The notes below the pieces were generated by a model. It searched no databases. It was not told the DNA's origin and saw nothing but the letters and a program-made list of their open reading frames with translations. From Paraspadella gotoi (taxonomy: Eukaryota; Chaetognatha): a stretch of 64,000 nucleotides of DNA. This document shows positions 1 through 12,680 of the stretch, one piece after another; the first letter of the stretch is position 1, and the number at the start of each line of letters is the position of its first letter. The translations under genes were made by a program, and so were the position numbers. The stretch lies in assembly GCA_051294375.1 (NCBI GenBank), contig CM119263.1:4612126-4676125 (forward strand), given 5' to 3'.

Positions 1-734
1 AAAAACCATTTTTGACAAATTTCACATTTTTCTTTCTCTTTTGTATGAGTTCTTTCATGAATTTTTAATCTTCCAGAAATTGAAAAGGATTTGCCACAAA
101 TTTTACATAGATACGGCTTCTCTTTTGTATGTGTTGTAAGATGTCCCTTCAGATCACAAAACCAGTTTTGGCAAAGTTCACATTTATATGGTCTCTCTTT
201 AGTATGAGTTCGAAAATGAATTATTAGTCCTTTTTTTTGTTTGAAGCCTTTTAGACAAATTTTGCATTGATAGTTTTTCTCTTTAGTATGAGTTCGAAAA
301 TGTATTTTAAGGCTTTCAGAGTGTGAAAAGCTTTTTTTACAGATGTCACATGAGAATGGTTTTTCTTTAGTATGAGTTCGAAAATGAATTCTTAGACGTG
401 ATTTTAGTTTGAAGCCTTTTTGACAAGTTTCACATTGATAGTTTTTCTCTTTTGTATGAGTTTCGTAATGTTTTTTAAAGCTCACTGCAGACGAAAAGGT
501 CCTAGCACAAGTTTTACATTTGTGTGGTTTTTCTTTGATAAGATTTTGTTCTGGATTTTGTGTTTGTAAATTTTCTGTGAGACGAAATTCACTTTGATTT
601 CTTTCTTCTTGAGGATATCCATTTTCACAAGATTCCTCCATTTCGTGTTTAGATTCAGATTCAGATTCAGAAGAAGAAAATTCAGCGCAAAAATCACATT
701 CAACTACGATGATTGACTTTGCCGTTTTTCTCAT
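1..734 (-). CDS. C2H2 zinc-finger protein A (3' end runs off the window)
   Basis: Probable sequence-specific DNA-binding nuclear protein. The frame is open from an ATG at 734 down to base 1, giving about 244 residues. An N-terminal stretch (MRKTAKS..., then a Glu/Ser run ESESESKHE) precedes seven C2H2 fingers starting near residue 73 and repeating every 28 residues or so. The seventh is cut by the window edge. Fingers follow C-x2-C-x12-H-x3-H and are joined by HTKEKPY-type linkers in place of the common TGEKP. One finger (C..C-x10-H) is two residues short. The segment before the fingers (NQSEFRLTEN) matches NQSESRLTEN in the neighbouring gene at 1939-3155, so the two are paralogs. An alternative start is the in-frame Met at codon 32. 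The DNA target is unknown. The family call is certain; the exact start is less so. Confidence 0.9.
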   Translation of the reverse strand, partial: MRKTAKSIIVVECDFCAEFSSSESESESKHEMEESCENGYPQEERNQSEFRLTENLQTQNPEQNLIKEKPHKCKTCARTFSSAVSFKKHYETHTKEKNYQCETCQKGFKLKSRLRIHFRTHTKEKPFSCDICKKSFSHSESLKIHFRTHTKEKNYQCKICLKGFKQKKGLIIHFRTHTKERPYKCELCQNWFCDLKGHLTTHTKEKPYLCKICGKSFSISGRLKIHERTHTKEKEKCEICQKWF

Positions 735-1938
735 ACAATAAAAGGTTCAATTCTTCAGATGTCGTCCTTTTACAGAATTCGGTGAAGAAAAATTCGCGGT
801 TATCAACTTTTTCTAAAAACAATTTTTCGAAATTCACATGTTTAAAATCGATGTTACAAAAAAATCAAAACGCTATATCAAATTAAAATGTGCATATCGT
901 ATACTTAAAGTCTTAGTTTTTTTTTTAATGTTTTTTTTGTATTGAAGCACCTCGGATAGAATTTTTTTATATTTTTTGTATTTTTATATGTGTATATTTT
1001 TTGGTCGATTTTTTATGGAAGTTTAGATATAAAAGATTTTGTTTTAAGATTCTCAGTGAAATCGCTATGATTTGGCTCTTCATTTAGGAAAAGAGAAACT
1101 GAGCCAAACAACAGCTCCCTCGTGTTTTTTTTCTTTTTCCTTCTTTGCCGACGTCGTCATTTTTATCGTCGTCGTCCACGTCGTCGCCAATCTCTTTGTT
1201 ATCGCCAAAGTTCGAAGCTGGAAAAAAACAAAAGGCAACTGGAGTCTCCAGATTAACTGAAGACGGAAATCGAAAAAAACTATTGTTAAACATTTGAGGA
1301 CAAATCTTGACCAAAAAGTCTGAGAAGTCGACGTCGTCGTCGTCGTCGTCTTATTTGACGTTGTCGTGACTGTCGTCGTCGATATTATCGTCGCTATTGC
1401 TCATGTTAGATGCTCTCACTCTCTCTCATCGTTATTGTTCCTATTGCTAATTAAATCTTTACTAATTGATAATTTATGTCAAAACTCACTATTTACAATA
1501 TTGTACATATTATTTACTGTAAATTGCCTCTCTCGTATGAGCATCTCATTTTCCACGTATTCAATTTATATTTATTCTTGAAATTGAATTATTTTTTACA
1601 AACTGTATAAATTAAATATCCAACCAATCAACAATTTAATAAATAAGGTAACGCGACTTCAACATAATTATTATAGTAATATTGTAATATTTTTTTAAAA
1701 TTGTAATAATTTGAAAATAAAGAATAAAGAATATGACAAAAGTTTTACAGGTCAGTTGTAAATTAATTAGAATGACGATTCTAAAAGGAACTGTGTATGG
1801 TACAAGTATTTCGTCTACGATTTTGTTTTTAAGTAAAAATTTTTAAAAATCTACACAAGTATCGAGTAAGTTTTTTTTTTCTGATAAGATTTACATATTG
1901 TGAAACTGCCACTCATACGTTTTTGACAAATTTTATTT
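735..1938. other. Spacer between the two zinc-finger genes
   Basis: AT-rich sequence with a short GTC-triplet run near 1328-1385 and a CT-rich patch. I see no exon here that I can support. Open frames around 1072-1314 exist on both strands but are low-complexity (Val/Phe-rich or Asp-rich), as expected from GTC/GAC repeats. Confidence 0.6.
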
Positions 1939-3155
1939 TCAGATTGTCTTTTCTTTAGAATGAGTTTTTTTATGATTTCGAAGGTAAATTTCAACTGTGA
2001 AGCTCATAAGACAAATATCGCATTTATATAGTTTTTCTGTGATGTGAACTCGGTGATGTAATTGTAGACCTCTTCTCTGCAAAAAGCGTTTCTGACAGAT
2101 TTCACATTGGTAATTTTTTACCTCAGAATGAAGCTGCTGATGATTTTTAAGAGCGTCTGCTCTTGAAAAACATTTCTGACATATTTCGCAGTGATATGGC
2201 TTTTCCTTTGTATGAGTCATTTTATGCGTCTTAAGATTTGAACTTTGCGCAAAACATTTTTGACAAATTTCACATTTGTACGGTTTTTCTTCAGAGTGAG
2301 TTCTATGATGTGATTTTAGTGAAGATTTAGCTGCAAAACACTTTTCACAAATTTCACATTTAAATGGTTTTTCTTGAGTATGAGTTCGATGATGATATTG
2401 CAAACCTTTTTGATCAGAATAGCATTTTTGACATAGTTCACACTTATATGGTTTCTCTTTTGTGTGAACGCGATAATGAATCTTTAGAGTTCCATTGTGC
2501 GTGAAGCACTTTTGACAAACTTCACATTTGTATTTTTTTCTTTTGTGTGAATTAAATTATGCTTTTTAAGGCAACCTCTTTGTGAAAAGCATTTTTCACA
2601 ATCGTTACATTTGTAGGGTTTCTCGTTTGCATGTTTTTGATAATGAATTTTTCTTTTATCATCAGTAAAAAAATGTTTTTCACAAATATCACATTTGTAA
2701 GGTTTTTCTTTAGTGTGAATTCGATAATGTACTTTTAGACTGGAACTCATTGAAAACCTCCTCTGACAAATATCACATTTGTGAAGTTTTTCTCCGGAGT
2801 GAATGAACAGATGTTTCTTTAAATCTGACGTCGATAAAAAGATTTTTTGACATACATCACATTTGTGTGCTCTTTCTTTAGTATGAGTGAGCAGATGAGG
2901 TTTCAAATTTGAAAAACATTTCTGGCAAAATTCACATCTCTCTAATTTTTTTCCTGTTTGAGTTTGCATATGATCCTTTTGATTTTCTTTGGTGTGAGTT
3001 CTACTATAATGGCGCTTTAGACTTTCTTTCTGTGCAAAGAATTTTTCGCATATTTCACAAATATATGTTTTTTCTTTCGTAGGAGGAGTAACCTGATTCA
3101 AATTTTGTGAATTTTCAGTGAGACGAGATTCGCTTTGATTTTTTACTCCTTCCAT
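1939..3155 (-). CDS. C2H2 zinc-finger protein B, interrupted by one frameshift
   Basis: Probable DNA-binding zinc-finger protein, paralog of the gene at 1-734. Read from ATG 3155 (MEGVKNQSESRL...) the frame is open to 2484, and the same finger pattern resumes one base out of frame and continues to a stop at 1939. The shift lies in a T-run near 2533-2540 (poly-A on the coding strand), where one extra base would give the expected linker HTKEKKYKC. I count 13 fingers across both parts. The second is abnormal (C-x2-C-x9-H, three residues short) and the first has H-x4-H. Linkers are mostly H(T/S)KEKPY. The start is chosen because the residues just after it match the paralog. Upstream, 3240-3290 resembles the paralog's first codons but lacks its ATG, so the N-terminus may be shortened or decayed. 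Whether the shift is a consensus error or a real pseudogene mutation cannot be told here. Confidence 0.85.
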
Positions 3156-4084
3156 TTTATGAGTTGACGAGTGAAGATAGATCTCAGAATTATTTCATAA
3201 TTCCAGAAGTAATTTAAAAAAATATAGTATCAAAGTTCGTAAAATTTAATTCAGTTTCAGATTGACTTTCCGTTTTTGCTTCTATGAAAATAAAACATTT
3301 CTTATCTTTTTTTTTTCTTTTCTTTTTGAAGATTTTGTTTTCAGTTTCGAACAAAAAATATCAGAGTTTCGAAATGACGTTGGCTTTGTCGTCTTCGTCG
3401 TCGTCGTCCTCGTTTTCGTTTTCGTCGTCGTCGTTGCCGTCGTCGTCGTTTCGCTGTAGTTTGAAGTCCGGAAAGGAACAAACTAGTTTCTACAGATCGA
3501 ATCGAAACCAAAAAGATTCCATTCGATCGCTTTGCATTTTCATCAAAATCTTCATCGAGTAGGAATGAATTTGTCACTGTTAAATATGTATATAGATAAC
3601 AAAATTTTAGCCTAACTATGTTGAAAAGCAAAACTCCTTGACTTCAGAAGGACGCTTGAGATTCATAGCTGAATGACCAATCATCTTCTTTAGACGTAAA
3701 CCTCTCAGCAAATCCCTTCTCTTTGTCTTCTGAAGCCCCACTCCCCCCCCACCCCCTTTGTAGAAAATGTATTTAAATTTCCTATGCCTTTTGGGTCCCG
3801 CGTTCGAGGCGTCGCCCGTTCAAATTAGTACAACGTGAATTTTTGGATAACTATTTTTTTTATTATTATTCGCATTAAATCAAAAACCCGTAAAAAACTT
3901 AAATTCTAACGGACCGACGGTTACAAGATTCGATCTTGAATGAAAATGTATCTGGAAACCAAATATTGAAAATATTGACCTTAAAAAGGCTGCTTCAGTC
4001 ACTAAAATGAACGGTCATTGGATTAGACCGATCTTCTTCATCGTCCTGGTCGTCTTCGTCTTTGTCGTCGATTTCGTCTTAAAT

Positions 4085-4207
<123 letters not shown>

Positions 4208-4673
4208 CTTTAAAGGGAAGAAGACTCTGGAAAGCTGGGAAATCTGAAAGGAGGAGGAGGAGGAGCAGGAGGAGGAGGAGGAGGAGAAGAAGAAGAAAGG
4301 TTTACTTGAGTAAAGGTAAGAAAGTATGACAAAAGAAAATATTATAGAAGACTTAAGACTAAGTATAGAAATTATTTGAAATATATGTAGATAAATTATT
4401 ACTCATTAGTTAATAACTATGTAATAGTTATGGTATAAATTAAACAGGTTAAGTCTTAGACGTAAGTTCATAAATAAAAGTGACAAAACTAAAAAAAAAA
4501 GAAAAAAAGAAACTTAGAATTTAAAGAAAAAATATTCAGGAAAACTTTTTCTTTTTTTTTTGTTAAACTTTTTTTCTTGATTTCTTAGAATTGCGACCAA
4601 AATCTTTTCTCGCTTTTTTGTTGAAAAGAAAATCAAGGAAATGGTTTTCGAGGCGGCCCCAGTTATCCCAACC

Positions 4674-4706
<33 letters not shown>

Positions 4707-4716
4707 GTCATCTCCT

Positions 4717-4770
<54 letters not shown>

Positions 4771-4842
4771 GTTTTCTCTCTCTCAAGCCTCACCCTATGT
4801 TTTTCCCTACTTTAGCGGGAATGAAAAATCTTTGGAAATGTC

Positions 4843-4902
<60 letters not shown>

Positions 4903-6527
4903 CTCTCTCCTCTCTCTTCTCTCTCTCTCTGCTCTCCCTCTCTCACTTTTTCCTTTTCTGCTCTCTCGAATTGAGCAAAAGAGTAGAGGTTTTGTTGTTG
5001 TCTAATTAGGGCACCCTCCCATGCAGCGCTAGCGAGAGTCTCGCGCAATGTGCAGCGCGTCTCGCTTTGCGCTTTAACTTAACAGTTGCCGTTCTCAGCT
5101 CGAGAGTTAGGGGGAGGGCTAGGAGGGCGTAAAAGATTACTTCCTTTTTTTTTTTAGTTTTTGTTTGACTGCTGAAAGTTTTTCTCTTTTTTTTTTAAAC
5201 AAAATCTAAACTGTTGTATTTTTTTTTCACATTCGCTCTTTACTTTGTTGTCGACGAAAAAAAACAAAAGACAGAAATTGTTTTTTTCGCCATTTGACGC
5301 CAGCGCCGCCTACGAGTTTTCTTCGAACAAAGGACCAGGAGACTTTTCCGACATTGACTGGAAAATGGCTTGCGGGATTGTTTCGTAACAAAAAGGATAC
5401 TTTTTTAACTATATTAGGCATGATGTGATACTTAAAGTACACTAAGCCTTTAAATATATGTATTAAGTCACATTTTAAATAGAAATCATTATGAGGATAT
5501 TACCGGCTTTCTATGCCCATTTTACATTTTACACCCCCATGTTCTACAGCCCCAGCGGCGTCACCCCTTCTACAGCCCCATCGGCCTCCCCCTCTTCAAC
5601 AGCCCCAGCATCGTCCTCGGACGCCCTCAGAAGCTTTCTTGATTTACGCTAAAACGAGATGACAGAGTCTAAAGAAAAGAGGGAAGGAGAAGGAGGAGTA
5701 GGCAGGACGGAGGGAGAGGAGAGGAAGAGGAGGAGAAGGAGGAGGAGGAGGAGGGAGACTAAAATAAAAAAGATTACTCGAGCGAAGACGTCAAGAGAAA
5801 GGAAGAAGAAATACTGAGAGAGAGAGGAGAGAGAGAGGAGAGAGAGAGAGAGAGAGAGACGAGAGAGAGAGAGAGAGAGGAGAAGACGAGAGACCGAGAG
5901 AGAGAGAGAGTTAGGAAGGAAAATAATTAGAGAAAAAATGAGAGGCCCGAGCAAAAGGAGTTGGAAGAAAGATTTTAAAAGCTTGCGGAACGTGAGGGAA
6001 GAAGATGAGAGAGAAGAAGAGAAGAAAAGGTGTTAAAAAAAAAAGAAAGTAAAATTGTTAAAAGAAAGTGAAAGTTGATACGAGAGAAAAGTCAAAAGAA
6101 ATGTTTAATAGAGGAGAAAAAAATGAAGAACGGAGTGAACGTAAAGAGATTCAATGAAGAAGAGTAAATAAGGTAAGTTCAAACGGGTGAGTAAAAGAAA
6201 AGATAAGAATTTAAAGAAAAGAGATGAAATAGAGAAAAGAAAAGAATAGAGATCACACAAATTTCAAATGGAACAAAATTTATGTAATGAGAGCGTCATC
6301 AATTTCGTCAGATCGAACGGGAACAGGAGATGCTCGTCCGATACATGGAGTCTGAAGGAGCAAAGAAACTAATTTGTGTGATATTATGAACGTGTGTGGG
6401 CAAGGATTGAGGTTAGATCTGAAAACGGGTGTGAATATTCAGAGGTGAAGTAAAAATAGATTCGTGAACCTAATAGAGAATATTTATAGAAAAGTCGAAA
6501 GAAGAGAGAGAATAATCACGTAATTAG

Positions 6528-6628
<101 letters not shown>

Positions 6629-9014
6629 GTTAATCTCTCTCTTTTTTAGGCTAAAACTGCGCTTTTGTCTTTTTCCATTCGCTTTAATCTCATTTTCTTA
6701 AACTTCTCCTTCACGAGAAAAGTCGGAGAAAAAAACCTCATTAATTTTGCCGAAGGAATTCTCGGAAATTCGAGAAATTCTCGGAAATTCCTCGTTGAAA
6801 ATGAGAGCTCAACATTTTTTTTATTTCACCGCCATTTTGTAAAGTCCTCATTAATCCTAAATTGAAGACCAGTACTGCTATGTAGTCATTTTTATTTATT
6901 CTAGTTATATTTATCTATTTATCCTAAACCGTAAACAATATACAGTTTAACTCAATTTACATGAACCTTCTCTTTTTTGCCAAAAATTATCGACCAAATT
7001 ATGAAAGTTCTGTTAGAGTTTATAAGAAGGAACCGCGTTGTTCCTCTTCCGCAAGGTAAGGTGTAGACATGCGTGGGTTTGGGTGACCATTTGTGGACAG
7101 CTGTGGTCACTGGTCACTGGTCAGGCTTTCGCACTGGGAAGGTATTCCATTTTTTTAAACTGTCGTGACAAAAATATCCTTTATTTCCTCCAATCGATCT
7201 TTCCTTTTTCATTTTTCTTTCTCCTTTTCTTTCCCTTTTCTTCTTTCCTTAACTTACCCTTTACTTACCTTCCCCCCTTATTCACTTCTCAAGGTCACCT
7301 TCTTCTTTTCTTTCCCCGATTTCTTTTGACCTTCAATTATTTTCGTTCGTTTCTATAGATTTCATTTTTTTCTCCTCTCATCGTAGTTTCTCTTTTATAT
7401 CATTTCAAATATCTTCAACCACTCTATCACTTCAGATTTCTTCATCATCTTTCACTTCAGGTGTCTTCATCCTTTCTATCTCTTCAGATGTCTTCATCCT
7501 CTATTACTTCAGATTTCTTAATCCCCTTTATCACTTCAGATGTATTCATCCTATTTATCACTTCAGATATCTTCAACTTCTCTATCACTTCAGATGTATT
7601 CATCCCCTGTATAATTTCAGGTTTTTTTTTCATTTCCTCGTCCCCCGGGCTCGAACTCCGGACCTTTGGATGAGGGGCGATGATCTTTTTAATTGTTTTC
7701 TAAGTTGTTTGGTTTGACATTAATGTCTGATTTATTTGAAATTCTTTTCGACTTTATCGTCGATATCTTCATTGTCTGGTACATTAAATGTTTTCGTCAT
7801 TTTCTTCGTCGTCGTCGTCGTCGTCGTTGTCATTGTCGTCTTCGTCGTCGTCGTCATCGTCTCTGTCATTGTCGTTGATGTCTTCTTCCCCGTCGTCTTC
7901 GTTATTTTCGTCATCATTATCGTCGTCAACATCATCATCATCATCCTTTTTCTCATCATCATCATCGTGGTCGTCATCGTCGTCATCATCGTTGTCCTTT
8001 TCGTCATCATCGTCATCTCTTTCCATCATTTTTCACTTCTGGCGAGACTCAAACTCTTCATCATCTTCGAAGGCCGTCGTCGACAACTTGATTTCGCCTT
8101 CGGCTATCAGCGGCGGCGGTGACAGCGGCGGCGGCGGCGGCGCTGGTGAGGGCGGCGGTGACAACGGCGGCGGCGACGGCCAGGAGGGAGGGGCACTGAC
8201 TTCATTCGTGACATCGAAAGTAACTAATAAAGTTAAAAATAAAGAGATTGTCGTCATGACTCAAAAAGTTGACATTTATCATATTCGGCATTTATGATAT
8301 TTGGCATTTCTGACACCGCAGTCAGGCTCACAGACTAAGGAGCCGCGTTTTCCCTCGATTTTCCATTCAATTCCACAAAGAGGAAAGATGGAACAACCGA
8401 CTGACAAACAAGCGGCGCCGGCGGTGACCCCGTTTATCAATTTATCTCTTAGATTCACTTTCGTGAGCGGCGCGACCGCTTGGCGCTTCAACCCGGCGCC
8501 GAAGCCGGAAAGAACTGCCGTCGGGCGTCGCGAAAGATTTCTTTCTTTCTCGGAAAAAAGATATTTACATATAATTTTGTATATAATTTTTTTAAAAAAG
8601 TATAAATACACAAATACACAAATTTGAATTCGAACGCGGATATTATATTTTTTATGTTGAAGCTTTATCACTCATTCTTTTTTGTTCTGTTTTTCCCAAA
8701 CTATGAAAATAGATATTATGCTTTATTTACGTAAATGCTGATCTGGTTGTACGTATTTCAACTTCTTTTCTGTGTTTTTAGATACCACGAAAAGATTTTA
8801 TTAACCTTTCTTGTATTGGGCTAGGACAAATAAGGCACCCATCTCCCATTTTTCCCTCCAGTTTTTGCGAAAGAAAGAGAGAGAGAGGAGAGAGAGGAGA
8901 AGAGAGAGAGAGAGAGGGAGAGAGAGGAGAGGAGAGAGGGAAGGAGAGGACGGTGGGGAAAGAGAAAATTGAATTTAGCGGTCTGGAACAGGCTTTTGAG
9001 GAGACGACAGACCG

Positions 9015-9065
<51 letters not shown>

Positions 9066-9103
9066 GAGAGAGAGGGAGGGAGAGAGAGAAAGAGAGAGGA
9101 GAG

Positions 9104-9141
<38 letters not shown>

Positions 9142-9911
9142 AGATGAGAGAAGGAGAGAGAGAGAGAAGAGATGAGAGAGAGAGAGAGAGGAGAGAGAGG
9201 TGGGCTACGGTTAACATTCGTATTTTTGACATCTTCTTGTATAAAGGACATTCGGAAACAACGATAGCGGCGACGGCTGCGGCTGTGGCTGCGGCTGCGA
9301 CGGCGACTGCAGCGGAGGCGGCGGCTGCCGCGGCAGGGGTTTCGTTTTAGCGGCATCGATGACGTAAACTCGATATTTTTCGTGTTAACTGTTGCTATTG
9401 ACACATTTTAAGTTCGCTTCCATTTTAGTTTGGTGAACCAAGCTCACCTTTGTCATCGGGAAACGCGATCTTTGTGGTCCCTTGCATTTTTGTAGTCTCT
9501 TCTTCCCAAAGATTTTTCCCTTTATGGTTTCCTTCAGTTTTTCAGGAGGGTCCTTTCCTTAATTCCCTCTTTGACCTTCGCGGTTCCTTTCCTTTTTCCT
9601 TAATCCGCTGTCCTAACCTTTCTTCGTTTCCTCCTTTACTTACCTTATTTTCTCTTTCAGTCCTCACCCACGCCGGATGGGTCGTGTCGCCGGGCGGCGT
9701 CGTTTCTTTAGAAATCAGCTTCTACGCCATGATTAAAGATGGCGCTATCGGCGTCGTCGTCGTCGTCGACATCGTTGTCCCTGGTTGTACGAAATGAGAT
9801 GCTGATCTTTTGTCATTCAAATTCGGCCGCGCGTCTTTCTTTTGTTGGTGTCGCTGGAGGTGGCTGGGGGCGGTGGCTGCTGCCACAGCTGCCACTTATT
9901 TCACTGCGTCT

Positions 9912-9947
<36 letters not shown>

Positions 9948-10316
9948 TTCCGTCACCGCCAGCCTCGCTATGTCTTGGGCGGATCCCTCGAAAACAGCTG
10001 ACGCGAAGTCAGGAAGGACGGAGAAAATTTCCCTAAGTATTTTACTCGTTTTTTTTTTAAAGAAATAGTATTAAAATGGTACGACTGTAGAATATTTTTA
10101 CAAAAGTGGAATGTGAATAGAATTCCGTCACCGGACGTTTGAAAATCAAGATGGCCGCTCGACGCTCCGTCTTTTTTGAAAAGTTTTTTTTTTTAGTTGG
10201 AATTTCTTTGCTTTTTAAACGAAAAATAAATTTTTCGTTTTATTTCTTTTTATTTTAGATGTTTTTATATTTTTATTTTATTTTTCAGTCTTTCTATAAT
10301 TTTTTTTATTTCTCTT

Positions 10317-10405
10317 TCTTTCTTTCTTTCTTTCTTTCTTTTTTTCTTTTTTTCTTTTTTTCTTTTTTTCTTTTTTTCTTTTTTTCTTTATTTATTTATT
10401 TTTTT

Positions 10406-10438
<33 letters not shown>

Positions 10439-10441
10439 TTT

Positions 10442-10517
<76 letters not shown>

Positions 10518-10518
10518 T
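10317..10518. repeat. (TTTC)n microsatellite
   Basis: Tetranucleotide TTTC array with interspersed longer T runs, about 200 bases. Confidence 0.95.
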
Positions 10519-10675
10519 AAATTTTGTATTCCATTATTTCTTTCTTTCTTCCATTTTCTTTATATCTTCATTTCTTTCTTTTTTTCTTTCTCTTTAGTCG
10601 TCTTCTCTTTTGTTTTTGTTTCCTCGTTTTTTTTCTTCCTCCAAATCCGAAAGAAGGACAGAGAAATTCATCTCC

Positions 10676-10734
<59 letters not shown>

Positions 10735-10910
10735 GCTCTTCTCTCTCTCTCTCTCCTCTGCTCACTCTTTTCTCCACCAATGTTCTGCTCCTTTTAGTGT
10801 TCGTGATTTCCTTGAGAATTTTTCTGGATGTCAGTAACCACTTTTTTGAAAGAGAGAAGCGAAAGAGAGAGAGAGAGAGAGAGACGAGAGAGAGAGAGAG
10901 AGACGATGAG

Positions 10911-10944
<34 letters not shown>

Positions 10945-11786
10945 GAAGACTCTCTCCTGCTCGGAGAAAACTTCCAAAGGACTGACGAAGGGTCAAGACT
11001 GAGGGTCATGACCTTTCCATCACGAGGAAGATTGGACCGACTAACCTTTTCCCCACAAAACCTTTTCTCCCTTGAGCCACTCTGTCTCCTAACCCTTTTT
11101 CGTGCCCCCCTCCGTTGTACGCCTCTCGTTTTACTCACCCCCAAATAAGAAGAGCAAAAGCATATTAAGCTTCTCTTTGGTATAGAAAAGAATGACTTGA
11201 GCTGATCTTTTAAGTATATTGTGAAAAAGAATTATTATTTTTTATGATTTTAAGGATTAACTTAATTCTCTTTAAACATTTAATAAGAATAATATGAGAC
11301 GTAAAATCTGCAATTTTTTTTCTCACTAAATTTGAAATAAAATTGTCATAAACGCTACCGGCTCTCTCCAAAACAACAAAGAAATTTGATTTTGCTTTTT
11401 TAATCTTTTTTAATCATTTTCTGTAGAAGTTTTCATATTGTTTTCTGTTAATGTTTTATGTTGTTTTTTTGTTTCTTTAAATATTTTTTTTCTTTTTTTT
11501 TCTCCAAAAATATCTTAGTTTCATTTCCCAGTTTTTCTTTTCGAAAACATTTTATTTCCTTCTACTAGAAAGTCACTAGAAGTTCCAGTGACTTTTCTAA
11601 TTTTCTTGTCTTTTTTCGCTGATCGATTTACGGGATTTACTTATTTTCTTTTCTTTTTTCTTTTCTATTTTTTTCTTCGCTTTTTTTAATCTAAACATAA
11701 AAAATCCCTCTTTTTTTTCGCTTTTCGTCTCTCGCTGAGCCATCTGTCAGTCTTCAGAGAAGGAGGCCTGATTTAATTTCTTCTCT

Positions 11787-12183
11787 TCTCTTCTATTCTC
11801 CTCTCTTCTCTTCTTCTCTTGTTCTCTTCTTCTCTTCTCTTCTCTTCTCTTCTCTTCTCTTCTCTTCTCTTCTTTTCTTTTCTTTACTCTTGTCTTCTTG
11901 TATTCTCTTGTCTTCTTCTCTTCTATTCTCTTCTCTTTTCTTCTCTTCTCTGTCTGTCAGTCTTCAGAAAATGAGGCTTGATTTATTCTTTTCTTTTCTC
12001 TTTTCTCTTTTCTCTTTTCTCTTTTCTTCTATTCTTTTCTCTTCTCTTCTCTTCTCTTCTCTTATCCTATCTTATTCTATCTTATCCTATCTTATCTTAT
12101 CTTATTGTCTTCTTTATTTTGGTTATTTAGTATAGTAGCCTGAATTATAGATGATATTGATTATTGATTATACATTATCTTAT

Positions 12184-12215
<32 letters not shown>

Positions 12216-12222
12216 TATCTTA
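11787..12222. repeat. TTCTC and CTTAT pentanucleotide arrays
   Basis: TTCTC repeats pass into TTTTC, then into CTTAT repeats (12061-12110 and 12176-12222). A short segment containing TTTTGGTTATTTAGTA is repeated after each CTTAT block, indicating a larger nested duplication. Confidence 0.9.
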
Positions 12223-12336
12223 TCGTCTCTATATTTTGGTTATTTAGTAAAGTATTATGAATTCTAGATGATATTGATTGCAAACTGTCCACTTTCATTC
12301 GATTGATGATGTAGTAACCCTGCAGAGGATTCAGTA

Positions 12337-12340
<4 letters not shown>

Positions 12341-12428
<88 letters not shown>
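12341..12428. repeat. (CT)n microsatellite
   Basis: Pure CT array lying just upstream of the CpG-rich patch at 12530-12600. Confidence 0.98.
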
Positions 12429-12432
<4 letters not shown>

Positions 12433-12529
12433 ATCCTCACTTCCTCTTGTCATTTACGCCCACTTTCACAAATTGGCGCCTCCTTCTCTTCTTCAATCGT
12501 CCACGCCCCATCTACCCCGCCCCCTTTGC

Positions 12530-12600
12530 TCCAGTGACGTCACGCGCGGCCCGCGGAGACACGCGCGACCAAAGTCGTCACGTGACACGGCGTCGTTTCC
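12530..12600 (+). promoter_or_regulatory. CpG-rich promoter-like patch with CRE and CACGTG sites
   Basis: A short CpG-dense island contains a perfect palindromic CRE (TGACGTCA, 12535-12542, CREB/ATF class) and a palindromic E-box in the long form TCACGTGA (12578-12585, bHLH-Zip USF/TFE/MITF class). It lies directly before an ATG at 12601 that opens a signal-peptide-like sequence. The motif identities are direct; promoter function is inferred. Confidence 0.5.
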
Positions 12601-12680
12601 ATGACGACAATGAAGCGCGTGACCCACGAGGTCGCGCTTTCGATCGCCACACTTTTAAGCCTCACCGTCCTTTTTTTTCT
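12601..12680 (+). CDS. Candidate first coding exon with signal-peptide-like N-terminus (uncertain)
   Basis: The ATG at 12601 reads MTTMKRVTHEVALSIATLLS followed by a further hydrophobic stretch, a plausible signal peptide or signal anchor (basic n-region, hydrophobic core). The frame then enters low-complexity pyrimidine-rich DNA, so coding presumably stops at a donor near 12670, but none is strong. Position and orientation would suit the first exon of the membrane-protein gene whose later exons lie at 15253-17789. No connecting exons were identified, so the link is inference. Confidence 0.3.

Larger units (their letters stand above)
8031..12530. other. Repeat-rich region with three GC-rich islands
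   Basis: GC-rich islands at about 8100-8200, 8350-8560 and 9260-10000 are open in several frames. The 8350-8560 island read on the minus strand has G/C-ending codons and a hydrophobic stretch (GAACLSVGCSIFPLCG), so it may be an exon, but I could not fix both splice sites. The 9700-9990 island gives poly-Ala or poly-Gly depending on frame. The rest is (GA)n (8877-9198), (TTTC)n (10317-10518), CT/GA arrays (10676-10950) and TTCTC/TTATC arrays (11787-12222). Confidence 0.5.

Noticed and set aside
22-540. Regular 84-bp periodicity resembling a repeat array or CRISPR
   Set aside because: The period is that of C2H2 zinc fingers (28 codons) and the sequence translates to them.
7736-8297. Long open frames on both strands (Asp-rich, Met/Thr-rich, Ser-rich, Val-rich)
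   Set aside because: All arise from the same TCG/TCA triplet tract, which is open in every frame; no splice sites or conserved content.
10259-10597. Phe/Ser-rich frame of about 110 residues
   Set aside because: Translation of the TTTC microsatellite.
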